The notes: generated by a model from the sequence alone, not told the origin. Counted from the stretch's first letter, positions 26,794-35,011 are shown. The stretch is DNA of 64,000 bases from Tunturiibacter gelidiferens (GCF_014201335.1 NZ_JACHEB010000002.1:434001-498000); one strand, 5' to 3'. A program made the numbers and translations.

Positions 26794-28547
26794 TACTGGC
26801 CACCCTTTCCGCCAGAGATAGAGGCCGCACCAGGCGGCGGCAGAATAGGCGGCCGCGCTGTGCCCTGAGCCTGACGCTGGGTTTCAATCTCGCTGACCAG
26901 CATCGCCGGAGCAACAGCGCTGACAGGAATACTCCCGGACTCGGCCCCGCAGATCCCGTTGAAGATATCCTGCTTATCGTTCGTCGCGAGGATACGGTTC
27001 AGTGCGGCCTGAGGCGTCCCTACGATGCTCACTCCACGTACGAGTTCATCGGGGCGGCCATCGACGTAGACGCGATAGACCACCAGCGGAATTACCTGGA
27101 AGGCTTGGGGGGAACGGCGTGTCGTAACGGCAAAGCCCGAAGAGATGTCTTCGAAGTAAAGACCGTAAGCCTTGCCTTGCTTCTTCGCTTCGGCCTTCAA
27201 CATCTCGCGCAGTCCGGCATCGCTGACAGTTTTAGAGGAAGTGACAATAAGATTTCCCTGTCGGCCCGTAGGCATATGACCGGTCTCAGCACGGCCGTGG
27301 CCGTTCGAGTTCGAGAAGCTCGCGATAGGAAGACGCGACATCAGGAAGGTATCGAGAACGCCATCTTTGATCAGGTCAACGCGACGCGCCTGCTGACCTT
27401 CGTCGTCGTAGCTATAGTGTCCGCTGAGTGAAGTTCCTTGGAACTCCGCCAGCGTCGGGTCGTCAGAGACGCTAAGAAATGTCGGCAAAATCTGTTTCCC
27501 GAGCAGTTTTGTGAAGGTCTGTCCTTCGTCGTCGCCGCGTTGGCGTTGGCCTTCGAGCCGGTGACCAAGAACCTCATGAAAGAAGACAGCGGAAGCCCTG
27601 CCGCTAAGGATCGCAGGGCCGTTGAAAGGCTCGGTAACAGGCGCCTCCCGCAAGGCCTCGAGATTCTTAGCCATCGCGGCAGTCTTGTCGATGAGTGCTT
27701 TCTGGTCGGGAAGATGCGCCACCTCGTCGGCTTCGAAGGTCTCTGCGCGGAACAGGTCCATTCCATCGGCGGCGCGTGTCCTGGCGACGATAACAAGTCG
27801 CGCGACATGGTTCGGGGTCGCGACCTTAGCACCTTCAGAGGACACAAAGTAGTCCGTCTCCGTTGTCGCTTCGAGCGCGACATTGTTGTAAAAGACATCG
27901 GGATACTGTTTGAAGAGGCCGGAGAGTTCGCGCAGGCGAGACTGCCATCCTGCGGTGTCGACGACCAGCGCTGGCGAGGGTTGCAGGATCGCCGAAGCTG
28001 GCTTCTCACTAGAGAAATCGGCCGAGGCGTCCTCCTCCTTCGCGCGAACCTGTTGCTCAGTCTTCACCTTCAGATAGCCGTCGAGCGCCTTGCCGTAGCC
28101 GCGGTTGGTAGCGAACCACAGGGTACGCTCGATGGCGTCGCTGTCGTTCGCGAGCGGCAAGGGGATTGTCGTCAGGGCACTGTTCCTATGGTCGCCATGA
28201 GTATTATCTTCAGCCGCCGTGCCAAGCCGCACCTGAACATCGGCGACGCGCCGGCGATTCTCACGCGAGCCGGTGATTGCCCCGAACTGCGCAGTCATGC
28301 TCACGCTGTCGCTATCGGAGACAGCATAGCTGAGAAAGTAAGGCTTCGGTTGAGTCGCGTCCGTCGCGTTGTTGCCAAGCGAAGTCATCGCGCGATGCAA
28401 CTCAGACTCCATGGTGTCGATCAGGACAGCCGCCGGAGCGGGTTCAGGACTTTTGGTTGCTGCTGCACTGTAATCGACGGAGGAGATCGCCACCCCTACC
28501 AGGCCGGCGAAACTAACGCAGGCCACTGCCACTCTTTGTCTCTTCAT
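26793..28547 (-). CDS. Exported TldD-like metalloprotease
   Basis: About 584 residues from ATG 28547; an in-frame TTG at 28574 is also possible, and neither has a good ribosome binding site. A signal peptide covers the first 30 residues or so. The metal motif HEVLGH (HExxxH, near residue 324) and the C-terminal Cys in GICGAESGSIPVS match the ligands of TldD proteases. SVSDDPT, YSYDDEGQQARRVDLI and SFSNSNGHGRAE are shared with the coupled downstream partner. TldD/TldE of E. coli cleaves unfolded peptides such as microcin B17 precursor; here the export signal implies a periplasmic substrate, not identified. Two-gene operon with 25105-26793. Confidence 0.87.
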   Translation of the reverse strand: MKRQRVAVACVSFAGLVGVAISSVDYSAAATKSPEPAPAAVLIDTMESELHRAMTSLGNNATDATQPKPYFLSYAVSDSDSVSMTAQFGAITGSRENRRRVADVQVRLGTAAEDNTHGDHRNSALTTIPLPLANDSDAIERTLWFATNRGYGKALDGYLKVKTEQQVRAKEEDASADFSSEKPASAILQPSPALVVDTAGWQSRLRELSGLFKQYPDVFYNNVALEATTETDYFVSSEGAKVATPNHVARLVIVARTRAADGMDLFRAETFEADEVAHLPDQKALIDKTAAMAKNLEALREAPVTEPFNGPAILSGRASAVFFHEVLGHRLEGQRQRGDDEGQTFTKLLGKQILPTFLSVSDDPTLAEFQGTSLSGHYSYDDEGQQARRVDLIKDGVLDTFLMSRLPIASFSNSNGHGRAETGHMPTGRQGNLIVTSSKTVSDAGLREMLKAEAKKQGKAYGLYFEDISSGFAVTTRRSPQAFQVIPLVVYRVYVDGRPDELVRGVSIVGTPQAALNRILATNDKQDIFNGICGAESGSIPVSAVAPAMLVSEIETQRQAQGTARPPILPPPGAASISGGKGGQ

Positions 28548-28708
28548 GGAAAAGGAAACTCGTTTCACCTGCAAAATACGCCTGTTGCCGAGTGTATCGG
28601 AAGTGACGCTATAGCGCTTAGTCTCCGTGCGGTCCGTAGTAAACCATGCTGTCTTTCCGCAGACGACGAGAGTTGGACGAAACGACGCGGGTTTTGGCGC
28701 TAGGCAGC

Positions 28709-29056
28709 TTAGACGCTGTAACGCCGAACACTAACCCAAACGGTCAACACAACGAACTGAGTAAGAAGGAGAGACTCCGCCAGTCCAAACGCGGCGTGCC
28801 TTCCGTTGTGCACGGTCAAAGCGATGAGCACCACGAACGTCAAGATCATGCCCAGGAACACCGCGTTCTGGCCGTAGTGGGTAGGGGTCAACGATACCGG
28901 ACGACGGCCTGCGGGAAGCCTGCTGGCAACGCGGGCAGCGAAGTCGGCGGGAATCTCAGTGCGGGGTGCCGTCTCGAGAGCACGCAGAATGCGCAGGTCC
29001 TGCTCGTCATCTGCGGCCTTGTTCACGAGCTTCGAATTCATTGATTCGTCTGACAT
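28709..29056 (-). CDS. Small two-helix membrane protein, probable partner of the ECF sigma factor
   Basis: A 115-residue protein with an N-terminal cytosolic part (about 1-60: LRILRALETAPRTEIPADFAARVASRLPA) and two membrane helices (about 67-83 and 92-108). Its start overlaps the end of the sigma gene by 19 bp, and GGAG precedes the ATG. Position, size and layout fit an anti-sigma-like regulator, and the FAARVASRLP stretch is of a kind often seen in such proteins. No zinc-finger HxxxCxxC motif is present, so it is not a classical ZAS anti-sigma factor. The role is inferred from context. Confidence 0.75.
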   Translation of the reverse strand: MSDESMNSKLVNKAADDEQDLRILRALETAPRTEIPADFAARVASRLPAGRRPVSLTPTHYGQNAVFLGMILTFVVLIALTVHNGRHAAFGLAESLLLTQFVVLTVWVSVRRYSV

Positions 29057-29598
29057 TCCGTTCTCCTCTCCTTCGTTTGACGTTGTTGGATGGCTTCACG
29101 AAGCTTTTTACGCCCACGGTGAAGGTGAGTCCGAACCGTACCGATCGGCATCCCCAACGCATACGAAATCTGCTCGTAGCTGCGTTCTTCCTGATGATAG
29201 AGGATCAGGATCGTCCGTTCAATCTGACTGAGGAGCTGAAGCTGCTCCTCCACAGTCTGCTGGAACTCGCGTTCCTCCAGCTGCTGCTCGGCGTTGCGGT
29301 CGGGGTGTGCAAGCCTCTCCTCCCAGGCTGAAGTCTCGTCCGATAGCGAAACATGGGCGCGGTCATCACGTCGCCTCCGCTTCCACTCGTCCTGCGCGAC
29401 ATTCACCGCGATTCGGTAAAGATAGGTTGTGATCAGTGATTCACCACGAAAACTCGGCAGCGCACGGTAGAGCCGCAAAAAGACATCCTGCGCAAGATCA
29501 TCGACATGCTCACGACTGCCGGTCAAGCGCAGTAGGGTGCGAAAGACCATGGCCTGATGGTCGCGTACCAGCTGCTCGAAGGTGAGATCGGTGTCCAA
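29038..29598 (-). CDS. ECF-type RNA polymerase sigma factor
   Basis: A 186-residue sigma-70 family ECF factor. Region 2 (about 10-75) holds DDLAQDVFLRLYRAL and TYLYRIAVNVAQDEWKRRRR for -10 recognition; region 4 (about 120-170) holds LILYHQEERSYEQISYALGMPIGTVRTHLHRGRKKL for -35 recognition. A TAA lies in frame three codons upstream, so the first possible start is the TTG at 29598. The predicted promoter puts the transcript start at almost the same base, implying leaderless translation or a later start. The matching divergent promoter suggests it controls itself and the gene at 29698. Confidence 0.93.
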   Translation of the reverse strand: MDTDLTFEQLVRDHQAMVFRTLLRLTGSREHVDDLAQDVFLRLYRALPSFRGESLITTYLYRIAVNVAQDEWKRRRRDDRAHVSLSDETSAWEERLAHPDRNAEQQLEEREFQQTVEEQLQLLSQIERTILILYHQEERSYEQISYALGMPIGTVRTHLHRGRKKLREAIQQRQTKERRTECQTNQ

Positions 29599-29604
29599 GC
29601 GAGG

Positions 29605-29632
29605 TTAGACAATAGAGTGCTCCGAAAGTTTC
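29605..29632 (-). promoter_or_regulatory. ECF promoter driving the sigma gene
   Basis: On the minus strand GAAACT (29632-29627) and GTCTAA (29610-29605) are separated by exactly 16 bp. The same pair with the same spacing is present on the other strand at 29645-29672. The -35 boxes form the arms of a 10-bp perfect inverted repeat (GAAAGTTTCA / TGAAACTTTC). Confidence 0.72.
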
Positions 29633-29644
29633 ATTGAAGCGAGT

Positions 29645-29672
29645 GAAACTTTCCGGATGCGTCCCTGTCTAA
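29645..29672 (+). promoter_or_regulatory. ECF promoter driving the divergent membrane-protein gene
   Basis: GAAACT (29645-29650), a 16-bp spacer, GTCTAA (29667-29672). Transcription should begin near 29680, leaving a short leader with AGGAGG before the ATG at 29698. Confidence 0.72.
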
Positions 29673-29697
29673 CGCGGGCAGAAAGAGGAGGTAGCAT

Positions 29698-30156
29698 ATG
29701 GATTTCATGATGAGTCCCTTTATTGTGCCTGTAGCCGGTTGCGCCGTTGGCGCGGTCGCGATCGTTTCAGGTATCTGGTTCGAAGCTCAACAGCGCCGTA
29801 ACAAGGCGGAACAACGCATGGCCATGATTGCACGCGGCGTTCCTATCGCCGAGATCGAGAGGCTGCTTGGCAGCGGCGACGATGAGAAACGAGTAAGAGA
29901 CCCACTGCGCAGTCTAGGGAACGCGCGGCGCGCTGGGATCGTTCTCGTTTCGCTCGGTGTCGGGCTGGTTCTATTTTTTGTAGCGCTCAGCGCAGTTGTG
30001 CAAGTGCGTGAAGTATTGGCGGGAGCGGCTGTGGGTCTTATTCCTCTGGCCATTGGAGTTGGCTTTTTCGTTGACTACAACCTGCAGAAGCGCGAGCTAT
30101 CGCGCTTCGGGTTGGAGGTCGGTGCCGAATCGTCAGGCGTTGGATCGGATCGGTAG
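29698..30156 (+). CDS. Integral membrane protein, likely member of the ECF regulon
   Basis: A 152-residue inner-membrane protein: one helix at about 9-27, a cytosolic charged segment (KAEQRMAMIARGVPIAEIERLL, about 36-75), then two helices (about 78-100 and 105-125) and a short tail. The charged segment resembles the DUF6249-type small membrane proteins often seen beside ECF factors; the match is by memory and only suggestive. AGGAGG gives a strong start. The divergent promoter that matches the sigma factor's own suggests envelope-stress control. Confidence 0.8.
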   Translation: MDFMMSPFIVPVAGCAVGAVAIVSGIWFEAQQRRNKAEQRMAMIARGVPIAEIERLLGSGDDEKRVRDPLRSLGNARRAGIVLVSLGVGLVLFFVALSAVVQVREVLAGAAVGLIPLAIGVGFFVDYNLQKRELSRFGLEVGAESSGVGSDR

Positions 30157-30237
30157 CTTTCGGCACGGTCGTTCGCATTTTGCGCGAGGTATGCGAATCA
30201 TGCACACTGGCTTCATTCAGAATGGAGCCTTGAATTG

Positions 30238-31554
30238 ATGAATGTACGTGCAGCTCTGCTTCTGCTGATAGGTTTTTTTCTGGTCACGCTCCCGTCAGCT
30301 CGAGCCCTGGGAACCACCCCAACCGAGGCGCAGGCTCTGCGAGAGGCCGCGCTGAATCACACGGCTTATACCCTGCCGCCGGAGAAGCTCAAGCTCGCAA
30401 AGGAGCTGTTTCGCGACCGCACCACACTACATTTCCTGGGCGAAGGGTGGGGCATCCTCCAACTCATTCTGCTGCTCGCCCTTCGTGTACCGGCGCGAAT
30501 GCGCGACGTCGCCGAGAAAATGACGAAGAACCGCTGGGTCCAATGTTTCATCTTTGTCTTTCTCTTCCTTCTTCTCATCGCTCTCCTGAACGCACCACTA
30601 CGTCTTTTTGGACACCACATCGCGCTCGCGTATGGGTTGTCGGTACAGCGCTGGGGCAGCTGGTTCGCGGATCTTGGTAAAAGCTTCCTGCTCGAATGGA
30701 TCGTGGCCGGGCTACTCGTGATGGTGTTGTTCTGGGTAATCCGCTGGTCGCCAAAACATTGGTGGTTCTGGTTTTGGATCCCGACGATGGTCGCCGTAAT
30801 GTTCGGCGTCTTTCTCTCGCCGATTCTTGTCGATCCGCTCTTCAACAAGTTCGAGCCGTTGCAGCAATATGACCCAGCGCTGGTCGCCCAGTTAGAACGA
30901 GTCGTGGCTCGCAGCGGCGAAACCCTGCCACCGGACAGAATGTTCTTCATGCGAGCCAGCAGCAAGGTCACGAGCATGAATGCGTATGTCACTGGCTTCG
31001 GACCCTCCAAGCGCCTCGTGCTGTGGGACACCACGATCTCTGCAGCGACTCCCGACGAACTCGCTGGTGTCTTTGGCCACGAACTCGGCCACTACGCCCT
31101 GCATCACATCATCCGGGGTCTGCTCTTCAGCGCAGTGTGCCTGCTAGTCGGCTTCTTAGTGGGGCAACGAATCACCTGGTGGCTGCTCACAAAGTATGGA
31201 GGACGTTGGCAGATCCGTTCCCAGAACGACTGGGCCTTCCTGGCGGTGCTGGTATTGGTGCTAAATTTGCTGAACTTCGCCGCGGAGCCGATCGAGAACG
31301 CCTTCAGCCGATCGATCGAACATGCCGCCGACGTGTACGGACAGGAGGCGATCCACGGCATCGTCTCCGACCCGCAAACCACCACCCTGCAAGGGTTCCA
31401 GAAACTCGGCGAGAACTCGCTCGACGACCCCACACCGCATCCATTGGTCGACTTCTGGTTAGACGGCCACCCATCCATAGCATCCCGCGCCGCCTTCGCA
31501 TTAGCCTATAACCCCTGGACAGCAGGGCAACATCCGAAGTACTTTCAACCATGA
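30238..31554 (+). CDS. Ste24-like M48 membrane metalloprotease
   Basis: A 438-residue zinc protease of the Ste24/CAAX protease 1 family, which cleaves membrane or prenylated proteins inside the bilayer. The zinc motif HELGHYALHH (near residue 285) and the downstream Glu in EHAADVYG are intact. Several membrane helices flank the site (near 8-25, 75-90, 105-125, 155-175, 185-205, 305-330 and 345-360). Bacteria lack CAAX prenylation, so damaged membrane proteins are more likely substrates. The ATG at 30238 is chosen over a TTG just before it (GGAG 10 nt upstream). It follows the ECF-linked gene on the same strand and its stop overlaps the HIT gene start. Confidence 0.9.
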   Translation: MNVRAALLLLIGFFLVTLPSARALGTTPTEAQALREAALNHTAYTLPPEKLKLAKELFRDRTTLHFLGEGWGILQLILLLALRVPARMRDVAEKMTKNRWVQCFIFVFLFLLLIALLNAPLRLFGHHIALAYGLSVQRWGSWFADLGKSFLLEWIVAGLLVMVLFWVIRWSPKHWWFWFWIPTMVAVMFGVFLSPILVDPLFNKFEPLQQYDPALVAQLERVVARSGETLPPDRMFFMRASSKVTSMNAYVTGFGPSKRLVLWDTTISAATPDELAGVFGHELGHYALHHIIRGLLFSAVCLLVGFLVGQRITWWLLTKYGGRWQIRSQNDWAFLAVLVLVLNLLNFAAEPIENAFSRSIEHAADVYGQEAIHGIVSDPQTTTLQGFQKLGENSLDDPTPHPLVDFWLDGHPSIASRAAFALAYNPWTAGQHPKYFQP

Positions 31555-31922
31555 TGAAGATCACGCCGAGCAATATTGCATCTTCCGAATGCCTCTTCTG
31601 CAAGATCGTAGCCGGAGACATTCCGGCAAACCGTGTCTACGAGGACCAGTTCTGCATCGGTTTTCCCGACATCAACCCACAGGCCCCTACCCATCTGCTC
31701 ATCATCCCAAAGCAGCACATTGCTTCCACCGCAAAGGCAGAAGCGGAACACTCCCCACTCTTAGGCTCACTGATGTCCGCAGCTGCCGAGATTGCGCGAA
31801 AAGAGAAGCTGCACAAAGGCTACCGAATCGTCGTCAACACAGGCGACGATGGGGGCCAGACCGTGAACCACCTGCATCTTCATCTACTCGGCGGAAGACA
31901 CATGAAATGGCCTCCCGGGTAG
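31551..31922 (+). CDS. HIT family protein (HINT type)
   Basis: A 123-residue histidine-triad hydrolase acting on nucleoside phosphoramidates and similar compounds in the cytoplasm. CLFCKIVAGDIPANRVYED at the N-terminus and the triad QTVNHLHLHLLGGR near residue 105 are intact. The ATG overlaps the stop of the Ste24-like gene (ATGA), so the two are translated together. Another ATG one codon on is equally possible. Identification is firm; the physiological substrate is unknown, as for most HINT proteins. Confidence 0.93.
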   Translation: MMKITPSNIASSECLFCKIVAGDIPANRVYEDQFCIGFPDINPQAPTHLLIIPKQHIASTAKAEAEHSPLLGSLMSAAAEIARKEKLHKGYRIVVNTGDDGGQTVNHLHLHLLGGRHMKWPPG

Positions 31923-31943
31923 AAAGTCGCCAAGAGGGAAGCA

Positions 31944-31983
31944 TTAAAAAGAAAGAGCCCGAAAGATCTCTCTCGCGGGCCCT
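31944..31983 (-). terminator. Terminator of the receiver-like gene
   Basis: On the minus strand AGGGCCCG (31983-31976) pairs with CGGGCTCT (31961-31954), one G-T pair, followed by TTCTTTTTAA. It lies 50 nt past the stop at 32034 and faces the convergent HIT gene. Confidence 0.75.
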
Positions 31984-32033
31984 TCACTCAACTCACTAAC
32001 GCTGAACCGTAACGTTCTGGTGCCGGCTTCCGT

Positions 32034-33158
32034 TTACTGGTTGAAGTTCGGCTCGTCTTCTTCTTCCATTCCATAGCGGCGCAGAAGGTTCGGAAGATTC
32101 TGCGAGAACGCTGCACGCGGCATCACCGTATCGCAACCCGCTTCGACGGCCTTCGCCTTCAGGTCTCCCTGCAGATGCGACAGGAAGCCGACGATGGAGG
32201 TGCTGCGCTTGAGCTTGGTCTTCAATTTGGGAATCAACGTCAAGGGCTTGGCATTCGCATTGTTGAGGTCGAAGACGATCAGGCCAGGCCGATCTTCCTC
32301 TTCGCCACTGACCAACGCGGCAACCGCCTCCTTGTCATTCTTGACGAACGCTACCTTGACCCCGAGCTTACGTGCTGTCTCGGAGATCTTGGCGATGAAG
32401 AAGAGATCTTCGATAAAGAAGAAGATCTTCGTCGGTGCATCCTCAGCGATCGGAATCGCACGCCCCTGCGAGTAGTCGATGGGCTGGGAGTCGCTCTGGT
32501 AGCTGCGCCCACCGCCATGGCCGTTGCTGCGGCCCTGGTAGTTCCCGTTGTGTGAGTCCATTGTGGATGGCGGGGTGTCGGCGAAGTTGCCGTTCACGGC
32601 GCGATAACTATGGTCCATCGGACCGACAAAGCTGCGTGGACCGCGGGACTGCTGTTTGCCGCCGCCGCCCTTGCGTTTGAACCCGCCGCTGTTGTTACCT
32701 GGCTGGTGCGTATCGCGGTCGCGATAGCCGCCACCGTTGCTGCTGAATCCACCGCCGTTACTACCGCTGGCGACGTTGCCCGGATTCTCCGGGGAGCGCT
32801 GACGGTCACGGTCGCGAAACTTCTTCTTCCAGCGTTTGCCACTGGACGCGCCGTTTTGTTGCTGGCCGGCATTGGCCTGAAAGCCCTGTCCGCCTTGCGG
32901 TTGGAACGTCTGAGGAGCGGCTGCGCCCTGAATAGAGCCGATGGGTTGACCTGCGCCCTGCTCGCCGGATTGGCTCGCCTGCGGTGCGTCTGGACCTTTG
33001 CTCTTCCGCTTGCGGCGGCGACGGCGGCTGCTTTTGGACTGCCCCATGCCGTGCGGGACGTTCTGCCCGGCAAATTGAGCCTCTCCGTCCTGCTGGACGG
33101 GAGACATTGTCGAACCCTGGTGAGAATCTACCTCGGGTACATTCTGCTCTGAAGTCAT
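32034..33158 (-). CDS. Receiver-like domain protein with long disordered RG/K-rich N-terminus
   Basis: About 374 residues from ATG 33158 (GGAAG just upstream). Residues 1-245 or so are low-complexity: a basic patch SSRRRRRKRKSKG, Gln/Gly-rich runs, KRWKKKFRDRDRQR, FKRKGGGGK, and GGG-Y/R repeats, which resemble RNA-binding RGG regions. Residues 250-370 look like a response-regulator receiver fold: acidic pocket FIEDLFF, candidate phospho-Asp in IVFDLNNANA, but an Arg (MPRAAF) where the conserved Lys is expected and no MPxxxG. It may be a pseudo-receiver. No kinase is adjacent. The role is unknown; the combination is unusual. Confidence 0.8.
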   Translation of the reverse strand: MTSEQNVPEVDSHQGSTMSPVQQDGEAQFAGQNVPHGMGQSKSSRRRRRKRKSKGPDAPQASQSGEQGAGQPIGSIQGAAAPQTFQPQGGQGFQANAGQQQNGASSGKRWKKKFRDRDRQRSPENPGNVASGSNGGGFSSNGGGYRDRDTHQPGNNSGGFKRKGGGGKQQSRGPRSFVGPMDHSYRAVNGNFADTPPSTMDSHNGNYQGRSNGHGGGRSYQSDSQPIDYSQGRAIPIAEDAPTKIFFFIEDLFFIAKISETARKLGVKVAFVKNDKEAVAALVSGEEEDRPGLIVFDLNNANAKPLTLIPKLKTKLKRSTSIVGFLSHLQGDLKAKAVEAGCDTVMPRAAFSQNLPNLLRRYGMEEEDEPNFNQ

Positions 33159-33188
33159 GCTTCCACTTCCTATTGCTTTAGATCGCAA

Positions 33189-33957
33189 TTAGCGGTTCTC
33201 TCCCACGCGACGGTCTCGTCTTCCCGTGGGACTCACGGAGGAGGAACCAAACCGGTATTGAAGCGTCGGATGAAACGGTCTCAAGTTTTACTCGAACGGA
33301 CTTCTTCTATTGGTATTTGGCTGCGATCAAATCGGCAAATCTGCCGGTTACGCACAGCCTGGAGCGCCAGACAGCAGCGAATCCTTGGTTTTTCACCCTC
33401 TACCTGTTTGCGACAGAGTCCGACAAATCCGGTCTACTGTAATCCTGTATCGTTGCCGCCAAACCTACGCAATCGGTAGTTTTCTGGTGGCCACACAGCG
33501 ATCGGCACCCACAGCCGGTTCACAAGGCAACTCCTAGGGTACGCTCAAAGAACGAACTTGGCAAGGGCCTCTTCTACGACTTTCTGGTAAGCCACCCAAC
33601 CAATTCAAAACTTCCGCTGAAATCAGAAGGGCCGCTCCTCGAGAGCGGCCCCTCTATCTTGAATGGCCAGTCACTGGCCTCCTGAAAAACTTGCAATCGA
33701 GGAAGCGAACCTCCGGACTTTGGTCTACACCATCGATTGGGTGTAGCTTCTGCTGAGCCGGAGGCATGTCTGACACACATCGATCAAGCCAACGTGTTGC
33801 CTTTCATGAAGAAGCAATTCATTCGCCAAAAACATGAGCAGGTCATTCGTTGGCAAACTCCGAAAGCAGCTGCTAACAACCACCCCGGAAATCTGAAAAA
33901 CAGAAGACTGAGGCCCGCAGGCTCCATATTTCGGTAGGCTAGGAAGATCTAACTCGA
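33189..33957. other. Long intergenic stretch with hairpins, no supportable gene
   Basis: Nearly 800 bp with only short, unconvincing reading frames. It contains a 9-bp perfect hairpin (GGGCCGCTC / GAGCGGCCC at 33629-33651) without a T run, and a weaker one, CTACACC / GGTGTAG, near 33725-33746. Sequence near the left edge should carry the promoter of the receiver-like gene. An undetected small RNA is possible; I recognise none of the standard RNA families. Confidence 0.45.
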
Positions 33958-33986
33958 TTGACCCGTCCCCGGCTGGACCCTATAAT
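33958..33986 (+). promoter_or_regulatory. Strong sigma-70 promoter upstream of skp-like gene 1
   Basis: TTGACC (33958-33963), a 17-bp spacer, TATAAT (33981-33986): close to consensus. Transcription should start near 33993, giving a leader of about 195 nt before the ATG at 34188. That leader may hold regulatory structure or a small RNA. Confidence 0.75.
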
Positions 33987-34187
33987 TTATCTGTTCCGGC
34001 AGCCCTCTCGTTTTGCTACCGATTTGCCCCCATGGCAGTCTGTTCAATCGAGGTAAAAGATGGGCGTGCTCTGTCTCAAGGGTGCGTTGATCGAGTGGAT
34101 GGAGGGAACGGCCTAGACGGCACTCCATGTGCGCGCGAAGCCGCACGCACAAGTTTGATCAATCCCTGAAGGAGTACCACACACCGC

Positions 34188-34886
34188 ATGATGAATCGTA
34201 CCTTCGCTTTTGTTACCGCTCTCGCTGCGGGAATGTCGTCCGCTGTTGGAGTGGCCCAGACAGCTGCTCCGACCGCTCCTGCTGCCGCTCCCACCCAGTC
34301 CGCTGCGGCGCCCGCGCCAGTTGCGCCTCACGCAGTGCCAGCAAAGATCGCGACCATTGAGTTCGAGCAGGTCGCCGCTGCAACCAACGAAGGGCAGCGC
34401 GCGCTCCAGACCTTAGAGAAGAAGTACGAGCCCAAGGGCGCCGAGTTGCAGGCAAGGGCGCAGGAGATCGACACGCTGAAGAAGCAGGTGCAGAGCGCCC
34501 CGGCAACGATGACGGATGCGGAACGCGCCACTAAGCTGCGTGCCATCGACACAAAGGAAAAGCAACTGCAACGCGATGGTCAGGATGCACAGCAGGCCGT
34601 CAGCGGTGAGCAGCAGCAGGCCATTGGCGTGGTCGCGAAGAAACTTGCGCCGGTCGTCAAGAAATACGTCGAGGACAACGGCTACACCATGCTGCTCGAC
34701 ATCACTGGCCAGCAGGGTGGTTCCGTAAGCCTGCTCTGGACCAGCGACGGCACCGACATCTCGCGCGCGGTTCTCGAAGCGTACAACGCAGCCTCGGGAA
34801 TCGCACCGCCGCCTCCGTCGGCGCCTTCTCCGACTGCTCATCCGCACGCCTCGGCCGTCCCGAAGCCCGCATTGCCCAAGCAGTAA
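34188..34886 (+). CDS. OmpH/Skp-like periplasmic chaperone, paralogue 1
   Basis: A 232-residue protein with a signal peptide (about 1-23, ending VAQ), an Ala/Pro-rich linker (to about 50) and an OmpH/Skp core (about 52-200): a short beta strand AKIATIEFEQV, a long helical hairpin forming the tentacles (TLEKKYEPKGAELQARAQEI onward), and a final strand NGYTMLLDIT. Skp holds unfolded outer-membrane proteins in the periplasm. The C-terminal Pro/Ala/Ser tail is extra to the family. GGAG is unusually far (13 nt) from the ATG, an arrangement shared with the next gene. A GC hairpin separates the two. Confidence 0.88.
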   Translation: MMNRTFAFVTALAAGMSSAVGVAQTAAPTAPAAAPTQSAAAPAPVAPHAVPAKIATIEFEQVAAATNEGQRALQTLEKKYEPKGAELQARAQEIDTLKKQVQSAPATMTDAERATKLRAIDTKEKQLQRDGQDAQQAVSGEQQQAIGVVAKKLAPVVKKYVEDNGYTMLLDITGQQGGSVSLLWTSDGTDISRAVLEAYNAASGIAPPPPSAPSPTAHPHASAVPKPALPKQ

Positions 34887-34910
34887 CATTGGCATGACAG
34901 AATCAGGCTG

Positions 34911-34943
34911 GGTGGGGTGAAAGCGATTTGAAGCCACCCCACC
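34911..34943 (+). terminator. GC hairpin between the two skp-like genes
   Basis: GGTGGGGTG (34911-34919) pairs with CCACCCCACC (34934-34943). No T run follows, so it may attenuate or process the transcript rather than end it. Confidence 0.45.
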
Positions 34944-35011
34944 TAGGATCTTTGTACCAATCTATTGAACGATCGAACCGATCGAAATTCTGAAGGAGCA
35001 CCACAAACCGC

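Noticed and set aside
25531..28703. Two long plus-strand frames opposite the TldD/TldE-like genes
   Set aside because: Antisense shadows; the minus-strand proteins carry intact family motifs and signal peptides.
33993..34187. 6S RNA or another standard structured RNA in the skp leader
   Set aside because: The ends do not pair to form the long 6S stem, and no signature of tmRNA, RNase P or SRP RNA was found.
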